Shown: one piece after another, positions 1-8,128 of the stretch
How the letters are laid out: each line of letters begins with the position of its first letter
Position numbering within the stretch: the first letter of the stretch is position 1
Source of the DNA: SAR86 cluster bacterium
GTDB taxonomy: Bacteria; Pseudomonadota; Gammaproteobacteria; Magnimaribacterales; D2472
Assembly: GCA_004212975.1 (NCBI GenBank)
Contig: SHBF01000003.1
Coordinates: 1 to 59,802 of the forward strand
Direction of reading: 5' to 3'
Length of the DNA: 59,802 nt
Translations under genes and position numbers: made by a program
Notes under the pieces: model-generated
What the model was told of the DNA's origin: nothing
Database searches by the model: none
The model's input: the letters and a program-made list of their open reading frames with translations, nothing else

Positions 1-140
1 CTCAATTGATATTGCTTGATGATTCTGTTCAGGCACTCAATAACTACAGAAATCAACTAAATCAGGTGATATTAGAGATTCAAACACAGATATCGAGTGT
101 TCAAAATTCTCTAAACACCGATAAAGTTGTTCAAAATTAA
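1..140 (+). CDS. C-terminal end of an unknown protein (5' truncated)
   Basis: An open frame runs from the window edge (first full codon at 3) to a TAA at 138-140, giving about 45 C-terminal residues. The translated tail is polar, rich in Q, N, L, I and V with a heptad-like spacing, which suggests a coiled coil, for example the end of a rod or oligomerisation segment. No domain can be recognised from so short a piece. The next gene starts 21 nt downstream, so it could share a transcript. Confidence 0.55.
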   Translation, partial: QLILLDDSVQALNNYRNQLNQVILEIQTQISSVQNSLNTDKVVQN

Positions 141-161
141 CAATTTATTTAATATATATGT

Positions 162-374
162 GTGAATAGGTTTGTTTTACAGGTTTTTTTGTTCCTTGCA
201 TTTATCCCTTTAGCTATTTTAGTCGGTTATGGAATTCTTGTGATTGCGCCAATTTTTTGCTGTTTTCTTGCAATTAATTCCTATAAATTTAACAATTATA
301 GAGAAATGTACATATGGATGGCATTTGGAGGTCTTTCTTTCATGCTTGCTTTGTATATGTTGGGAGTTTTATGA
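162..374 (+). CDS. small two-helix membrane protein, unknown
   Basis: A 70-residue protein starting at a GTG (162-164); the only nearby ATG (158) hits a stop after two codons. Two hydrophobic segments (about residues 5-35 and 50-69) flank a short polar stretch with NNYRE, so it should be an inner-membrane protein with two or three helices. No family is recognised. Its stop overlaps the start of the next membrane gene in an ATGA arrangement (371-374), which indicates translational coupling and supports it as a real gene. Confidence 0.6.
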   Translation: MNRFVLQVFLFLAFIPLAILVGYGILVIAPIFCCFLAINSYKFNNYREMYIWMAFGGLSFMLALYMLGVL

Positions 375-769
375 GCGTTATAATTAAAGGATATTTACTT
401 ATAATTGGTGTTACTTCAATAGTAATGGGTTTATGGGCAATGTTTGGACCAGAATTTGTGTCTTGGTATCCTGCCTTTGATGGTGTAGAAAGATATACTC
501 CTTTGGCAAATTTTATCAGAACAATGTCTGGAGTTTTTGTTGCATCTGGCTATATTCTTGTCCGGTTTATTTTTTCCTCATCAAAAGTTCAACTTGGCAC
601 AGTTTTAATATACATGTGTGCATTCATGCTTCTAGGTAAAGCTTGTGGATTATATTACGAGGGATATCATTTTCATGATGTCATTGCATCAATTTTAGGT
701 GTACTTACTCTTATCGGTCTGACAATAGTCCACAGACAAAGAAAAAATTTACTTAATTACGATCTTTAA
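371..769 (+). CDS. DUF4345-like integral membrane protein
   Basis: About 132 residues when started at the ATG at 371, which overlaps the preceding stop codon; an upstream in-frame ATG at 314 lies inside the previous gene and is less likely. There are four hydrophobic segments. The first, with LLIIGVTSIVMGLWAMFGP, has the GxWAxxxP pattern seen in small four-helix membrane proteins of the DUF4345 type. The function of that family is unknown. A second protein of the same style lies at 7715-8128. The family call rests on pattern resemblance only. Confidence 0.65.
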   Translation: MSVIIKGYLLIIGVTSIVMGLWAMFGPEFVSWYPAFDGVERYTPLANFIRTMSGVFVASGYILVRFIFSSSKVQLGTVLIYMCAFMLLGKACGLYYEGYHFHDVIASILGVLTLIGLTIVHRQRKNLLNYDL

Positions 770-798
770 AAATTTTCCACTTAGACAATATAACTATA

Positions 799-804
799 TA
801 TAAT
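799..804 (+). promoter_or_regulatory. -10 element of the tRNA-Leu promoter
   Basis: A perfect TATAAT lies 11 nt before the tRNA 5' end, where a sigma70 -10 box would be expected for a tRNA gene. A weak -35 (TTCCAC, 775-780) sits 18 nt upstream. This is inferred from spacing alone in an AT-rich background. Confidence 0.45.
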
Positions 805-814
805 GCATATGCCT

Positions 815-899
815 GGGGATGTGGTGGAACTGGTAGACACGCTTGGCTTAGAACCAAGTGCCGCAAGGCGTGGGGGTTCGACTCCCTCCATCCTTACCA
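815..899 (+). tRNA. tRNA-Leu(UAG)
   Basis: A class II tRNA with the long variable arm of leucine tRNAs (GCC-GCAA-GGC stem at 861-869). The anticodon stem is CTTGG/CCAAG (842-846/854-858) with loop CTTAGAA and anticodon TAG at 849-851. The T-loop is TTCGACT (877-883) and the CCA end is encoded (897-899). It is unusual that the first two acceptor pairs are G-U wobbles (815:895 and 816:894). The other five acceptor pairs are Watson-Crick. Confidence 0.93.
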
Positions 900-974
900 A
901 TTTTATATAAAAAATAGATACTTTTTTTATCAAATTACTAGTTAAATTGTATTTTACATATATACTCATTTAGG

Positions 975-1030
975 TATGTTAATTGTTAACTTACATAAAG
1001 AGCGGGGAGCAGCAGCATAGCTGGGGTGCT
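975..1030 (+). promoter_or_regulatory. leader region of the TonB receptor with alternative pairing segments
   Basis: An inverted repeat TATGT/ACATA (975-979/993-997) is followed by a G-rich segment. GCTGGG at 1020-1025 is identical to the 3' arm of the terminator hairpin further down (1054-1059), so it can compete for the CCCAGC at 1044-1049. GCTG (1020-1023) can also pair with CAGC (1013-1016). Such mutually exclusive pairings are the layout of a transcription attenuator. No known riboswitch class is recognised. It could instead be the body of a small RNA that ends at the terminator. Confidence 0.4.
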
Positions 1031-1043
1031 TTTTATTATTTGA

Positions 1044-1068
1044 CCCAGCCTTTGCTGGGTTTTTTTTT
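1044..1068 (+). terminator. intrinsic terminator directly upstream of the TonB receptor
   Basis: A perfect stem CCCAGC-CTTT-GCTGGG (1044-1059) is followed by nine T residues (1060-1068). The receptor's ribosome binding site (GAGAGGA, 1069-1075) follows immediately and its ATG is at 1084. Either this ends transcripts coming from the tRNA-Leu side, or it is the switchable part of an attenuator for the receptor gene. Confidence 0.8.
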
Positions 1069-1083
1069 GAGAGGATATGAATT

Positions 1084-3447
1084 ATGAAAAACTTTAAAAC
1101 AATTTTGTGCACACTAATTTTGGCACCATTTATTTTGATTTCACAAGAAGTTGAAGAAGTCATAGTAACAGCAAACAAAAAAGCTGAGACTGTGCAAGAA
1201 ATACCTATGAATATATCTGTAATAACAGAATTAGCTATCGAGGAACGAGGTATAACTAACCCTGAAGACTACTTGAGATCTATTGCTGGTGTTTCAACTC
1301 CTGGTGGCTCAAATTACTATACTTTTAGGGGCTTAAACACATCTACCTCTCAAAGATCTTCAGGGACGTCATCTACATATATTGATGAAATTAATGGAAC
1401 TTTAATGGGATTATTTGATGTTGAAAGAATAGAGGTTCTTAGAGGGCCTCAAGGAACGCTTTACGGATCAAATGCAATCGGTGGAACTATAAGATACATA
1501 ACTAATAAACCAGATTCTAGCGCTGCATATGGGAAGATTAGACTGGGTTATGGTGACAAGGTTAAAGCAGGTGATCCTGAAACAAGCATTGAAATGATGT
1601 ACAACATGCCTTTAAGTGACAGCCTTGCTGTAAGAGCGGTATATTCTCAACTTGTATCACCTGGAATCTATAAAAATATACAAACTGGTAAAACAGTTGG
1701 TGAAGAGGATGATTCGCAACTTATGATCACTCTTGGTTTTAACGATGGAGGCAAACTTACAGGAAGTTTAAGGTACATTAATTTCAATAATAAAGCATTT
1801 GGTATTTTAGAGCCTGGTCAGAGCAAGCCTGGTAGTGCTGACGTATATGTTGAGGGATGTCCTCAAGCAACAGGCTGGTTTTATAATTTTGAAGGTGATC
1901 CAACTTGCTCACGTTTAGACGCAATATCCTCGTTTGCAGCTTCAGAGGGAGTAAGTGGAGTTCTTTCAAATTATGACCCTAAGTTTTCTCATGCCTTAGC
2001 TGCTGATGAATCTGAAGATATTACAAGAGAAATCATTGTAGCTAATCTAAAATATGATTTTGGCCTCTTTGATGCAAACCTAATTATTTCTGATAGAACG
2101 GTTACCGATGATTCGGTTACAGACTGGGCTAGAATTGACATGGATGATTACGTTCCAGCACCACTAATTGTAGATGGTGATGAATATTACGAAGAGACAA
2201 CAGAACTTAGATTAATCTCAAAGCCAGGAAAATTTGAGTGGACTATTGGATATTACAATTATAAGTTCAATGAAGAAGCTAACTCAATATCACAAACACA
2301 ATATGCAATGGATCAGGATTGGTTAGAGTATGTAATGCTTTATGCGGCTGGTTTGAGTCCTGGTGATTATGACGCAACAGCATATTGCCCTCCATTTTGT
2401 GAAGGTCATCTAGGTTATCCTTATTTTTATTATGGATCTTACACTGAATATAATGAACAAGAAGAAACATCTATGTATGGTCAATTTGACTATAACGTCA
2501 ATGATAAATTAACTCTAACATTAGGTATTAGAGATTATGAAATTGATGATGCATCTAAGTCTTACCAGTATGGCATATTTTTTATGGGTAGTACTGGGTG
2601 TGATGGTAATGATCCATCCGGTACTGACTGTTCGGAGTTATCAGGCTCAGAGTCTGACACTAGGATGAAATATGCAGCAAGTTATAGGGTTAATGAAGAT
2701 TTAACATTGTATGCAACTCAAGCAGCAGGTTACAGACCTGGAGGAAATCAGGCGCCACTTCCTCCATTCTGTAGTAGTGATGAAGCAGCTCAAGCTAATT
2801 TTTCAAGAAGATTTAATTCTGATGAAGCTGAAACTACTGAATTTGGTGTGAAAGCTAGAGGGGAAAATTATACTGCTAATGTTACTTATTTTGATGTTGA
2901 CTGGGATGGAATTATTATCCAAGTTACTCCTGGTTGTGGCTGGAGATATAATTTTAATGGCGGTAAAGCTGAAACCTCTGGTTGGGAATTTGATTTTACA
3001 TATGCAGTTAATGATTCTGTTTCTCTGGATTTTGCTGGAAGCTCAATGACTGCGGAAACATCAATTGATATTGTTTCACTTGGAGCATCTGCTGGTGACA
3101 GACTTCCAAATACAGTTGAAAAACAATGGAACCTTGGATTGGTATATGACACCTCAATAATGTCATATCCAACTTATGCAAGGCTTGATGTAAATTATTA
3201 TGGAGATAGTTTTAATACCTTTGCTGAAAATCCAAATTCAAGCTCTCCAGATTACACAAAGCTAAACTTTAATCTTGGATTAGATTTGAATGAAAATTCT
3301 AAATTACAACTATCTGTAGATAATCTTACAGACGAAAGAACTGAAGCATATGTCTATGCAGTGAATGACACATCCTGGAGACCAAGAAATTGGATGCAGT
3401 GGATACCTCCAAGAACTGTCAGCTTGAAATATTCTTTTAGTTTCTAA
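1084..3447 (+). CDS. TonB-dependent outer-membrane receptor
   Basis: A 787-residue receptor that would import a bulky substrate across the outer membrane using TonB energy. It has a signal peptide (about 1-20), a TonB-box-like EVIVTANKK around 25-33, and a plug domain whose conserved stretch VERIEVLRGPQG begins at residue 113 and continues into LYGSNAIGG. The rest should form the 22-strand barrel, ending in the aromatic C-terminus YSFSF. Paired cysteines in predicted loops (CPPFCEG, and two more near 1857 and 2598) could form disulfides. The GH16 glucanase immediately downstream suggests a beta-glucan oligosaccharide ligand; this is inference. The start is set by GAGAGGA 8 nt upstream. Confidence 0.95.
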   Translation: MKNFKTILCTLILAPFILISQEVEEVIVTANKKAETVQEIPMNISVITELAIEERGITNPEDYLRSIAGVSTPGGSNYYTFRGLNTSTSQRSSGTSSTYIDEINGTLMGLFDVERIEVLRGPQGTLYGSNAIGGTIRYITNKPDSSAAYGKIRLGYGDKVKAGDPETSIEMMYNMPLSDSLAVRAVYSQLVSPGIYKNIQTGKTVGEEDDSQLMITLGFNDGGKLTGSLRYINFNNKAFGILEPGQSKPGSADVYVEGCPQATGWFYNFEGDPTCSRLDAISSFAASEGVSGVLSNYDPKFSHALAADESEDITREIIVANLKYDFGLFDANLIISDRTVTDDSVTDWARIDMDDYVPAPLIVDGDEYYEETTELRLISKPGKFEWTIGYYNYKFNEEANSISQTQYAMDQDWLEYVMLYAAGLSPGDYDATAYCPPFCEGHLGYPYFYYGSYTEYNEQEETSMYGQFDYNVNDKLTLTLGIRDYEIDDASKSYQYGIFFMGSTGCDGNDPSGTDCSELSGSESDTRMKYAASYRVNEDLTLYATQAAGYRPGGNQAPLPPFCSSDEAAQANFSRRFNSDEAETTEFGVKARGENYTANVTYFDVDWDGIIIQVTPGCGWRYNFNGGKAETSGWEFDFTYAVNDSVSLDFAGSSMTAETSIDIVSLGASAGDRLPNTVEKQWNLGLVYDTSIMSYPTYARLDVNYYGDSFNTFAENPNSSSPDYTKLNFNLGLDLNENSKLQLSVDNLTDERTEAYVYAVNDTSWRPRNWMQWIPPRTVSLKYSFSF

Positions 3448-3454
3448 ATTTTAA

Positions 3455-3483
3455 TGGATGAAGAGATAATATCTCTTCATCCA
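3455..3483. terminator. 13-bp hairpin between the receptor and GH16 genes
   Basis: Arms TGGATGAAGAGAT (3455-3467) and ATCTCTTCATCCA (3471-3483) form a perfect stem with an AAT loop. There is only a weak T-rich tail (CTTTAATT), so it may attenuate or stabilise the receptor mRNA rather than fully terminate. It would let the receptor be made in excess over the downstream enzyme from one transcript. Confidence 0.65.
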
Positions 3484-3543
3484 ACTTTAATTAGCTATAA
3501 AAATACTAATCTTGTATAGTTTTTTAAAATTAGGTAAAACTAT

Positions 3544-4524
3544 ATGAGAATTATTTTTATATATATTCTTACACTTTCTATCATTGTTTGTTCTGATGAC
3601 GAAGATATTGTCGAAACAAATATTGTTAATCTAAAAGAATACACTGTCGATAAAAGCTCATATTGCAAAGAAAGAGCTGAACCAAAAAATTTAATATGGT
3701 TCCAGAATTTTGATGAAAATTATCTATCTCCAGATGTTTGGAATTATTCAACTTCAAATGGTTTTTACGATGGAAAAGAATTTATTAGTGGTTGGGGCAA
3801 TGGAGAACTACAGTACTATACAAAGCCCAGAAAATTAGAAAGTAATAACAATACGTCTAAAAACCTTTTTATTGAAAATGGGTATTTAAAAATACAACCT
3901 ATATATAGAAAAGATAAATCACGAATCAGCAGCGGTGAAGATGCATATAACTTTACTTCAGCAAGAATTAACACCAAAAACCTTAAATCTTTTTCCTATC
4001 CATCAAAAATTTCAATATGCTTTAAGGTTCCAAAAGGAATTGGATTTTGGCCTGCATTTTGGTTGATGCCAAGTGAAGATATTAGATGGCCAGTTGGAGG
4101 AGAAATTGATATTTTAGAAAATAGAGGCAGAATATCTAATATTTCAAGCTCTGCTCTTCATTTTGGCAAACAATGGAATAAAAAATCTACGCTTGTGGGT
4201 GAAGCTTTAATTCCAAGGCAGGTTCGCTTCCAAGATAAATTTCATTCTATATCTTTGGTATGGAAGGAAAATGTCATTGCTTTTTATCTTGATAATTCTT
4301 CGGATCCATATTTCACTATAAATTCTGATCATCCAGAATTTCAAAAATATAAGTACCCATTCAATAGAGATTATTACATGATTTTAAACGTAGCGGTTGG
4401 AGGTAAATATGATGATTATTGGGTTGATTTTGATGCATTTTGCAATGATGAAGAGTGTTCAAATAAAGAAGATCCTGATAGTCATAGATTTATAATTGAT
4501 TGGATTGAATATGAGAGACTTTAA
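3544..4524 (+). CDS. GH16 family endo-beta-glucanase (laminarinase-like)
   Basis: A 326-residue secreted glycoside hydrolase of family 16. The signature EIDILE gives nucleophile E187, helper D189 and acid/base E192, preceded by the GFWPAFWLMP stretch typical of bacterial beta-1,3-glucanases. A hydrophobic N-terminus is followed by C16 and acidic residues; the -1 residue is Val, so a lipobox is doubtful and the protein may be periplasmic or surface-attached. GH16 members hydrolyse laminarin, lichenan, agar or carrageenan; the laminarinase type is most likely from the motif context. The gene follows a TonB receptor by 96 nt on the same strand, consistent with a small polysaccharide-utilisation unit. 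Confidence 0.88.
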   Translation: MRIIFIYILTLSIIVCSDDEDIVETNIVNLKEYTVDKSSYCKERAEPKNLIWFQNFDENYLSPDVWNYSTSNGFYDGKEFISGWGNGELQYYTKPRKLESNNNTSKNLFIENGYLKIQPIYRKDKSRISSGEDAYNFTSARINTKNLKSFSYPSKISICFKVPKGIGFWPAFWLMPSEDIRWPVGGEIDILENRGRISNISSSALHFGKQWNKKSTLVGEALIPRQVRFQDKFHSISLVWKENVIAFYLDNSSDPYFTINSDHPEFQKYKYPFNRDYYMILNVAVGGKYDDYWVDFDAFCNDEECSNKEDPDSHRFIIDWIEYERL

Positions 4525-4547
4525 AAATTATCAATTATAATTAGTGA

Positions 4548-5906
4548 ATGTCTAGGGGATTTATATTATCAGATGAAATTCTTGATCATAAGATCAATTC
4601 TCCTGCTTTTGAAGAAAAGCATAACTTTGATGCATCAGGTAAATTAAATGATTTAGAGCTCTTCACTAAAGGGCAACCCTTCAGTCTATATAAAGAACTT
4701 AGAGAAAATGCACCAATATATTTTCATGATCCTATGCCTATGGATCCTGAGCCTGGTTATTGGGTATTAACCAAATATGAAGATATAAAGTATGTATCAA
4801 TGAATCCAAAAATTTTTTCGTCGCAATATGCTACTGGCAATATGCTAACGCTAGGATCAGAAAAAAATAGACACCCTAAATTATTTAAATCAACTATAGA
4901 CCATATGTTAAATTTGGATGGAGAAATGCATCTTAATCTAAGAAAAGAGCATATGCCATTTTTTAAGCCTGGATACGTAGATGAATTAAAACAAAAAGTT
5001 TCTTTGAAAGTTACTGAGTTACTGGATCAAATTGCTCCAATGGGTGAGTGCAATCTTGTTAAAGAAGTATCTCAACAATTACCTATTTACACTCTCTCAG
5101 AAATACTTGGAATTCCGGATGAAGACAGACAAAAATTAGTCTCTTGGATGGAATTTCTTGAATTAGCTCAATACTTTACTTATGAAATGATAAAAGAGCA
5201 AAATGAGGGCAAGACAGATTCAACCCCAGATTCAGCGCTGATACATATGTTTAATGCAATGGTTGATGAAATGTTTGATTACGGAAGATTCATTCTTAAA
5301 AACAAAAGAAAGAATCCATCAAATGATCTTTTGAGTGCTATTGCTAATGCAAAAATAGAAGGTGAAGAGCTTTCTGATGAATTTCTTGATGGATCTTGGC
5401 TGTTAATAATTTTTGCAGGTAACGACACTACTAGAAATACAATGAGCGGCGGCATTAAACTTCTTCATGAGAATCAGCATCAAAAAGAGTTATTAATTAA
5501 TAATTATGACTTACTTCCAGGTTTTATTAATGAGACTGTAAGATGTGTTTCACCAGTAATTCATATGAGAAGAACATCTCTCATTGAAACAGAAATAGGT
5601 GGCCAAAAGATTGGTCCTCATGAAAAGATAGCATTATGGTATGGAGCCGCAAATAGAGATCCAGAAATTTTTGATAAACCTGATGAATTTAATATTCAAA
5701 GAGAAAATGCAGAAAAACATCTTGCTTTTGGTATAGGCAGGCATACATGCCTTGGTAAACCAATTGCTTTGATGCAATTGAATGAATTTTATTCACAATT
5801 TCTTAAGAGATTTCCGGATTTTGAAATGGATGGTGAATGGAAGGTGGCCCCAAATAATTTTGTTCACGCTATTCAAGAAATGCCAATTAAATTTACTAAA
5901 GAATGA
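4548..5906 (+). CDS. cytochrome P450
   Basis: A 452-residue soluble bacterial P450 monooxygenase. It shows the I-helix oxygen-activation motif FAGNDTT (289-295), the K-helix ExxR pair E329/R332, and the heme loop FGIGRHTCLG with thiolate ligand C401. No membrane anchor is visible, so it should be cytoplasmic and need a ferredoxin and reductase, neither of which is in the window. The GNDTTRN form recalls alkane/fatty-acid (CYP153) and steroid (CYP125/CYP124) hydroxylases, but the substrate cannot be read from the sequence. The MFS gene overlaps its stop codon, suggesting transport and oxidation of the same compound. Confidence 0.95.
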   Translation: MSRGFILSDEILDHKINSPAFEEKHNFDASGKLNDLELFTKGQPFSLYKELRENAPIYFHDPMPMDPEPGYWVLTKYEDIKYVSMNPKIFSSQYATGNMLTLGSEKNRHPKLFKSTIDHMLNLDGEMHLNLRKEHMPFFKPGYVDELKQKVSLKVTELLDQIAPMGECNLVKEVSQQLPIYTLSEILGIPDEDRQKLVSWMEFLELAQYFTYEMIKEQNEGKTDSTPDSALIHMFNAMVDEMFDYGRFILKNKRKNPSNDLLSAIANAKIEGEELSDEFLDGSWLLIIFAGNDTTRNTMSGGIKLLHENQHQKELLINNYDLLPGFINETVRCVSPVIHMRRTSLIETEIGGQKIGPHEKIALWYGAANRDPEIFDKPDEFNIQRENAEKHLAFGIGRHTCLGKPIALMQLNEFYSQFLKRFPDFEMDGEWKVAPNNFVHAIQEMPIKFTKE

Positions 5907-7177
5907 TAATACCTTATAGATTTAAAGTAGTTTTTTTATCATTCTTAGCTGTTTTTATTTGTTATATAGATAGAGTTAATATTTCTGTTGCAATCATTCC
6001 TATGCAAGAGCAGTTTGGATGGTCTGAATCGCAGGTTGGTATTATTTTGGGATCATTTTATTTCGGATATATGATCACAATGATTCTTGGTGGATATTTA
6101 GCTGATAAATATGGCGGTAAAAAGGTTCTTGGATTTGCACTACTAATTTGGTCATTATTTACAATCATTACTCCTTTTTTTGCTTACCAAGGATTGTGGT
6201 GGTTAATATTAATTAGAATTCTAATGGGTCTAGGAGAAGGGGTTACTTTTCCTTCATGGCATGCAATATATGCTAGATGGATACCATTTCAAGAAAGAAC
6301 AAGATCAATAGGTTTTACTAATAGTGGTATAGCTGCCGGGACACTATTTGGATTTGCAGTTGCAGCATTGATAATTGCAAATTACTCTTGGGAATGGGTC
6401 TTTTATTTATTTGGATTACTAGGATTTTTTTGGTATTTTTTCTGGAATAGAATAGTTACATCTTTTCCAGAGGATAATAAGCTTCTTTCAGATGAGGAAT
6501 TACATTATATAAAGACTCAAGCACCTTCTAAAGAATCTGCTCCAACAATTCCGCTTTTAAAACTTATAAGAAATGCTCCTTTTATGGCAATAGCAGTTGC
6601 AACATTTTGTAATAATTGGTCTTTATATACATTTCTTTCTTACTTACCAAAATATGTTAATGCTCCCGTTGCCCAAGGTGGAATGGGAATAGACTTAGGA
6701 TCAAATGTATTTATTTATTCAATACTTATACCAAGTTTTGTTGCAATTTTTTCTTTGATATTGGGAGGCTTTTTAGCTGATGGTTTAATCAAAAGGGGAT
6801 ATGGCTTACTCAACATAAGAAAAAGTGTAAATTCAATAGGTTTTTTTGGTTCGGCATTACTGTTATACCTAATATCGTTGGAGGATTCTCTTATAAATCT
6901 TGTCATATTATTGAGCCTAATTAATGTATGTTCTGGCATATGTGCAGGCGGTTTTGGAGTTAATCATGCTGATCTAGGCCCTAAATATACTGGTTCATTG
7001 GTAGGAATCGCAGGAAGTATTGGAATGCTTGCAGCAATTATGAGCCCAATAGCTGCAGGATATATTCTTGAAATAACTAACTCTTGGAATTCTATATTTT
7101 ATGTCTGTACATTTGTACTTATATTCGGCGGGACCTTTTATTTGCTTTTTGCAAGTGTTGAAAAACAATTCGATTAA
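5903..7177 (+). CDS. MFS transporter, anion:cation symporter type
   Basis: A 424-residue transporter with about 12 predicted membrane helices. The loop 2-3 motif is GGYLADKYGGKKVLG (about residues 62-76), and the N-terminal pattern YIDRVNISVAI is typical of the ACS subfamily that carries organic anions such as sugar acids, phthalate or glycerophosphate-like compounds. Its ATG overlaps the P450 stop (ATGA, 5903-5906), so the two are translationally coupled. Substrate is unknown; an organic acid that is imported and then hydroxylated, or a product exported, would fit. Its end overlaps the convergent thioredoxin-like gene by 4 nt. Confidence 0.92.
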   Translation: MIIPYRFKVVFLSFLAVFICYIDRVNISVAIIPMQEQFGWSESQVGIILGSFYFGYMITMILGGYLADKYGGKKVLGFALLIWSLFTIITPFFAYQGLWWLILIRILMGLGEGVTFPSWHAIYARWIPFQERTRSIGFTNSGIAAGTLFGFAVAALIIANYSWEWVFYLFGLLGFFWYFFWNRIVTSFPEDNKLLSDEELHYIKTQAPSKESAPTIPLLKLIRNAPFMAIAVATFCNNWSLYTFLSYLPKYVNAPVAQGGMGIDLGSNVFIYSILIPSFVAIFSLILGGFLADGLIKRGYGLLNIRKSVNSIGFFGSALLLYLISLEDSLINLVILLSLINVCSGICAGGFGVNHADLGPKYTGSLVGIAGSIGMLAAIMSPIAAGYILEITNSWNSIFYVCTFVLIFGGTFYLLFASVEKQFD

Positions 7178-7677
7178 TTTCTAACCATATTTTGGAAAAA
7201 ATCAAATATTTCCTGACTTGATCTATCTCTAGCAGTTCTCCATTCTGTAGTATTTGAGTTATTTATTACATTTTTGTTTTTATCAAAGACCAAAACTCTT
7301 GGAATCCCCTCAGCAGAAGCAATTCCAAATTCCTCCATTAAATTCATATTTATTTCATATCTAAGAACGTCTATATAAAGAACATTAAATTTTTCATTAA
7401 TATGTTTTTCAATTTTAGGAATATTCATTGTTCCAGAGAATATCCTACAATCCGGGCACCAATTTGCTCCAAAAATAAGTATTGGTTGTTTTCCGTCTTT
7501 AATTGATTTATCAATAAAGTTATCCAGGAATTCAACACTATAAATTTCTCCATTGTAGGGCAACGGAAGTGGTGTAGTTAATTTGTCATCTTCATCAAGC
7601 ATAATATTTCCATTAATATTAATACAAATTAAAAAAAAGTATGAAATATTAATATATTTGATTACACTCTTTAACAT
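7174..7677 (-). CDS. thioredoxin-fold protein with CPDC motif
   Basis: A 167-residue protein with an N-terminal hydrophobic segment (about 8-25) and a thioredoxin-like domain. The active-site pattern is NWCPDC (C74, C77), and the cis-proline loop is GIPRVLVFD. It is probably a periplasmic thiol reductase or isomerase relative that could receive electrons from the DsbD encoded at 20088-22067. A shorter start at 7602 is possible and would remove the signal segment, making it cytoplasmic. Its tail overlaps the MFS gene by 4 nt on the opposite strand. Confidence 0.82.
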   Translation of the reverse strand: MLKSVIKYINISYFFLICININGNIMLDEDDKLTTPLPLPYNGEIYSVEFLDNFIDKSIKDGKQPILIFGANWCPDCRIFSGTMNIPKIEKHINEKFNVLYIDVLRYEINMNLMEEFGIASAEGIPRVLVFDKNKNVINNSNTTEWRTARDRSSQEIFDFFQNMVRN

Positions 7678-7714
7678 ATTATTTATTTTATTTTAAAAAG
7701 ATGGAGAAAAAAAG

Positions 7715-8128
7715 TTGATCTGGATTATTAGATTGTACCTGTTATTCATGGCATTTATATATACCCTGATTGGAGCTTGGGCAATATTAGATCCCTTACT
7801 TGGCGCTCTAGAACTGGGCTATCCAAGTTTTTTAAATGCTGTAGGTCTCTCAATAACATCTCCATTAGGATATTCTGAAATAGCTGGATTATATGGTGGT
7901 TTAAACTTATGTTTGGGCATTATGTGTCTAGTGGGTATTTTTAAAAGAGACATAGGCATTTTCTCAATTAAATTTGTAACCTTTCTAGTTGGATCAATTG
8001 CATTTGGTAGAGTAATTTTTTCTATGCTTCCAACAACCCCTGGCTTCTATAATCCTTACTTTGTTTTTGAAGTCATCGCTTTTTTTGTTGGAATAACGCT
8101 GTTATATCTTCAAAAGAAATTAAATTAA
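7715..8128 (+). CDS. DUF4345-like integral membrane protein
   Basis: A 137-residue protein with four hydrophobic helices, opening with the pattern YLLFMAFIYTLIGAWAILDP. The start is TTG at 7715, preceded by GGAG at 7703-7706; the ATG at 7701 closes after five codons in another frame. The same GxWAxxxP pattern occurs in the protein at 371-769, so they may be distant paralogues. Function unknown. The last 9 nt overlap the convergent antiporter gene. Confidence 0.75.
   Translation: MIWIIRLYLLFMAFIYTLIGAWAILDPLLGALELGYPSFLNAVGLSITSPLGYSEIAGLYGGLNLCLGIMCLVGIFKRDIGIFSIKFVTFLVGSIAFGRVIFSMLPTTPGFYNPYFVFEVIAFFVGITLLYLQKKLN

Noticed and set aside
781-1178. Two minus-strand open frames over tRNA-Leu and the TonB leader
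   Set aside because: They cover a tRNA gene and a terminator and have no recognisable protein content; they are shadows.
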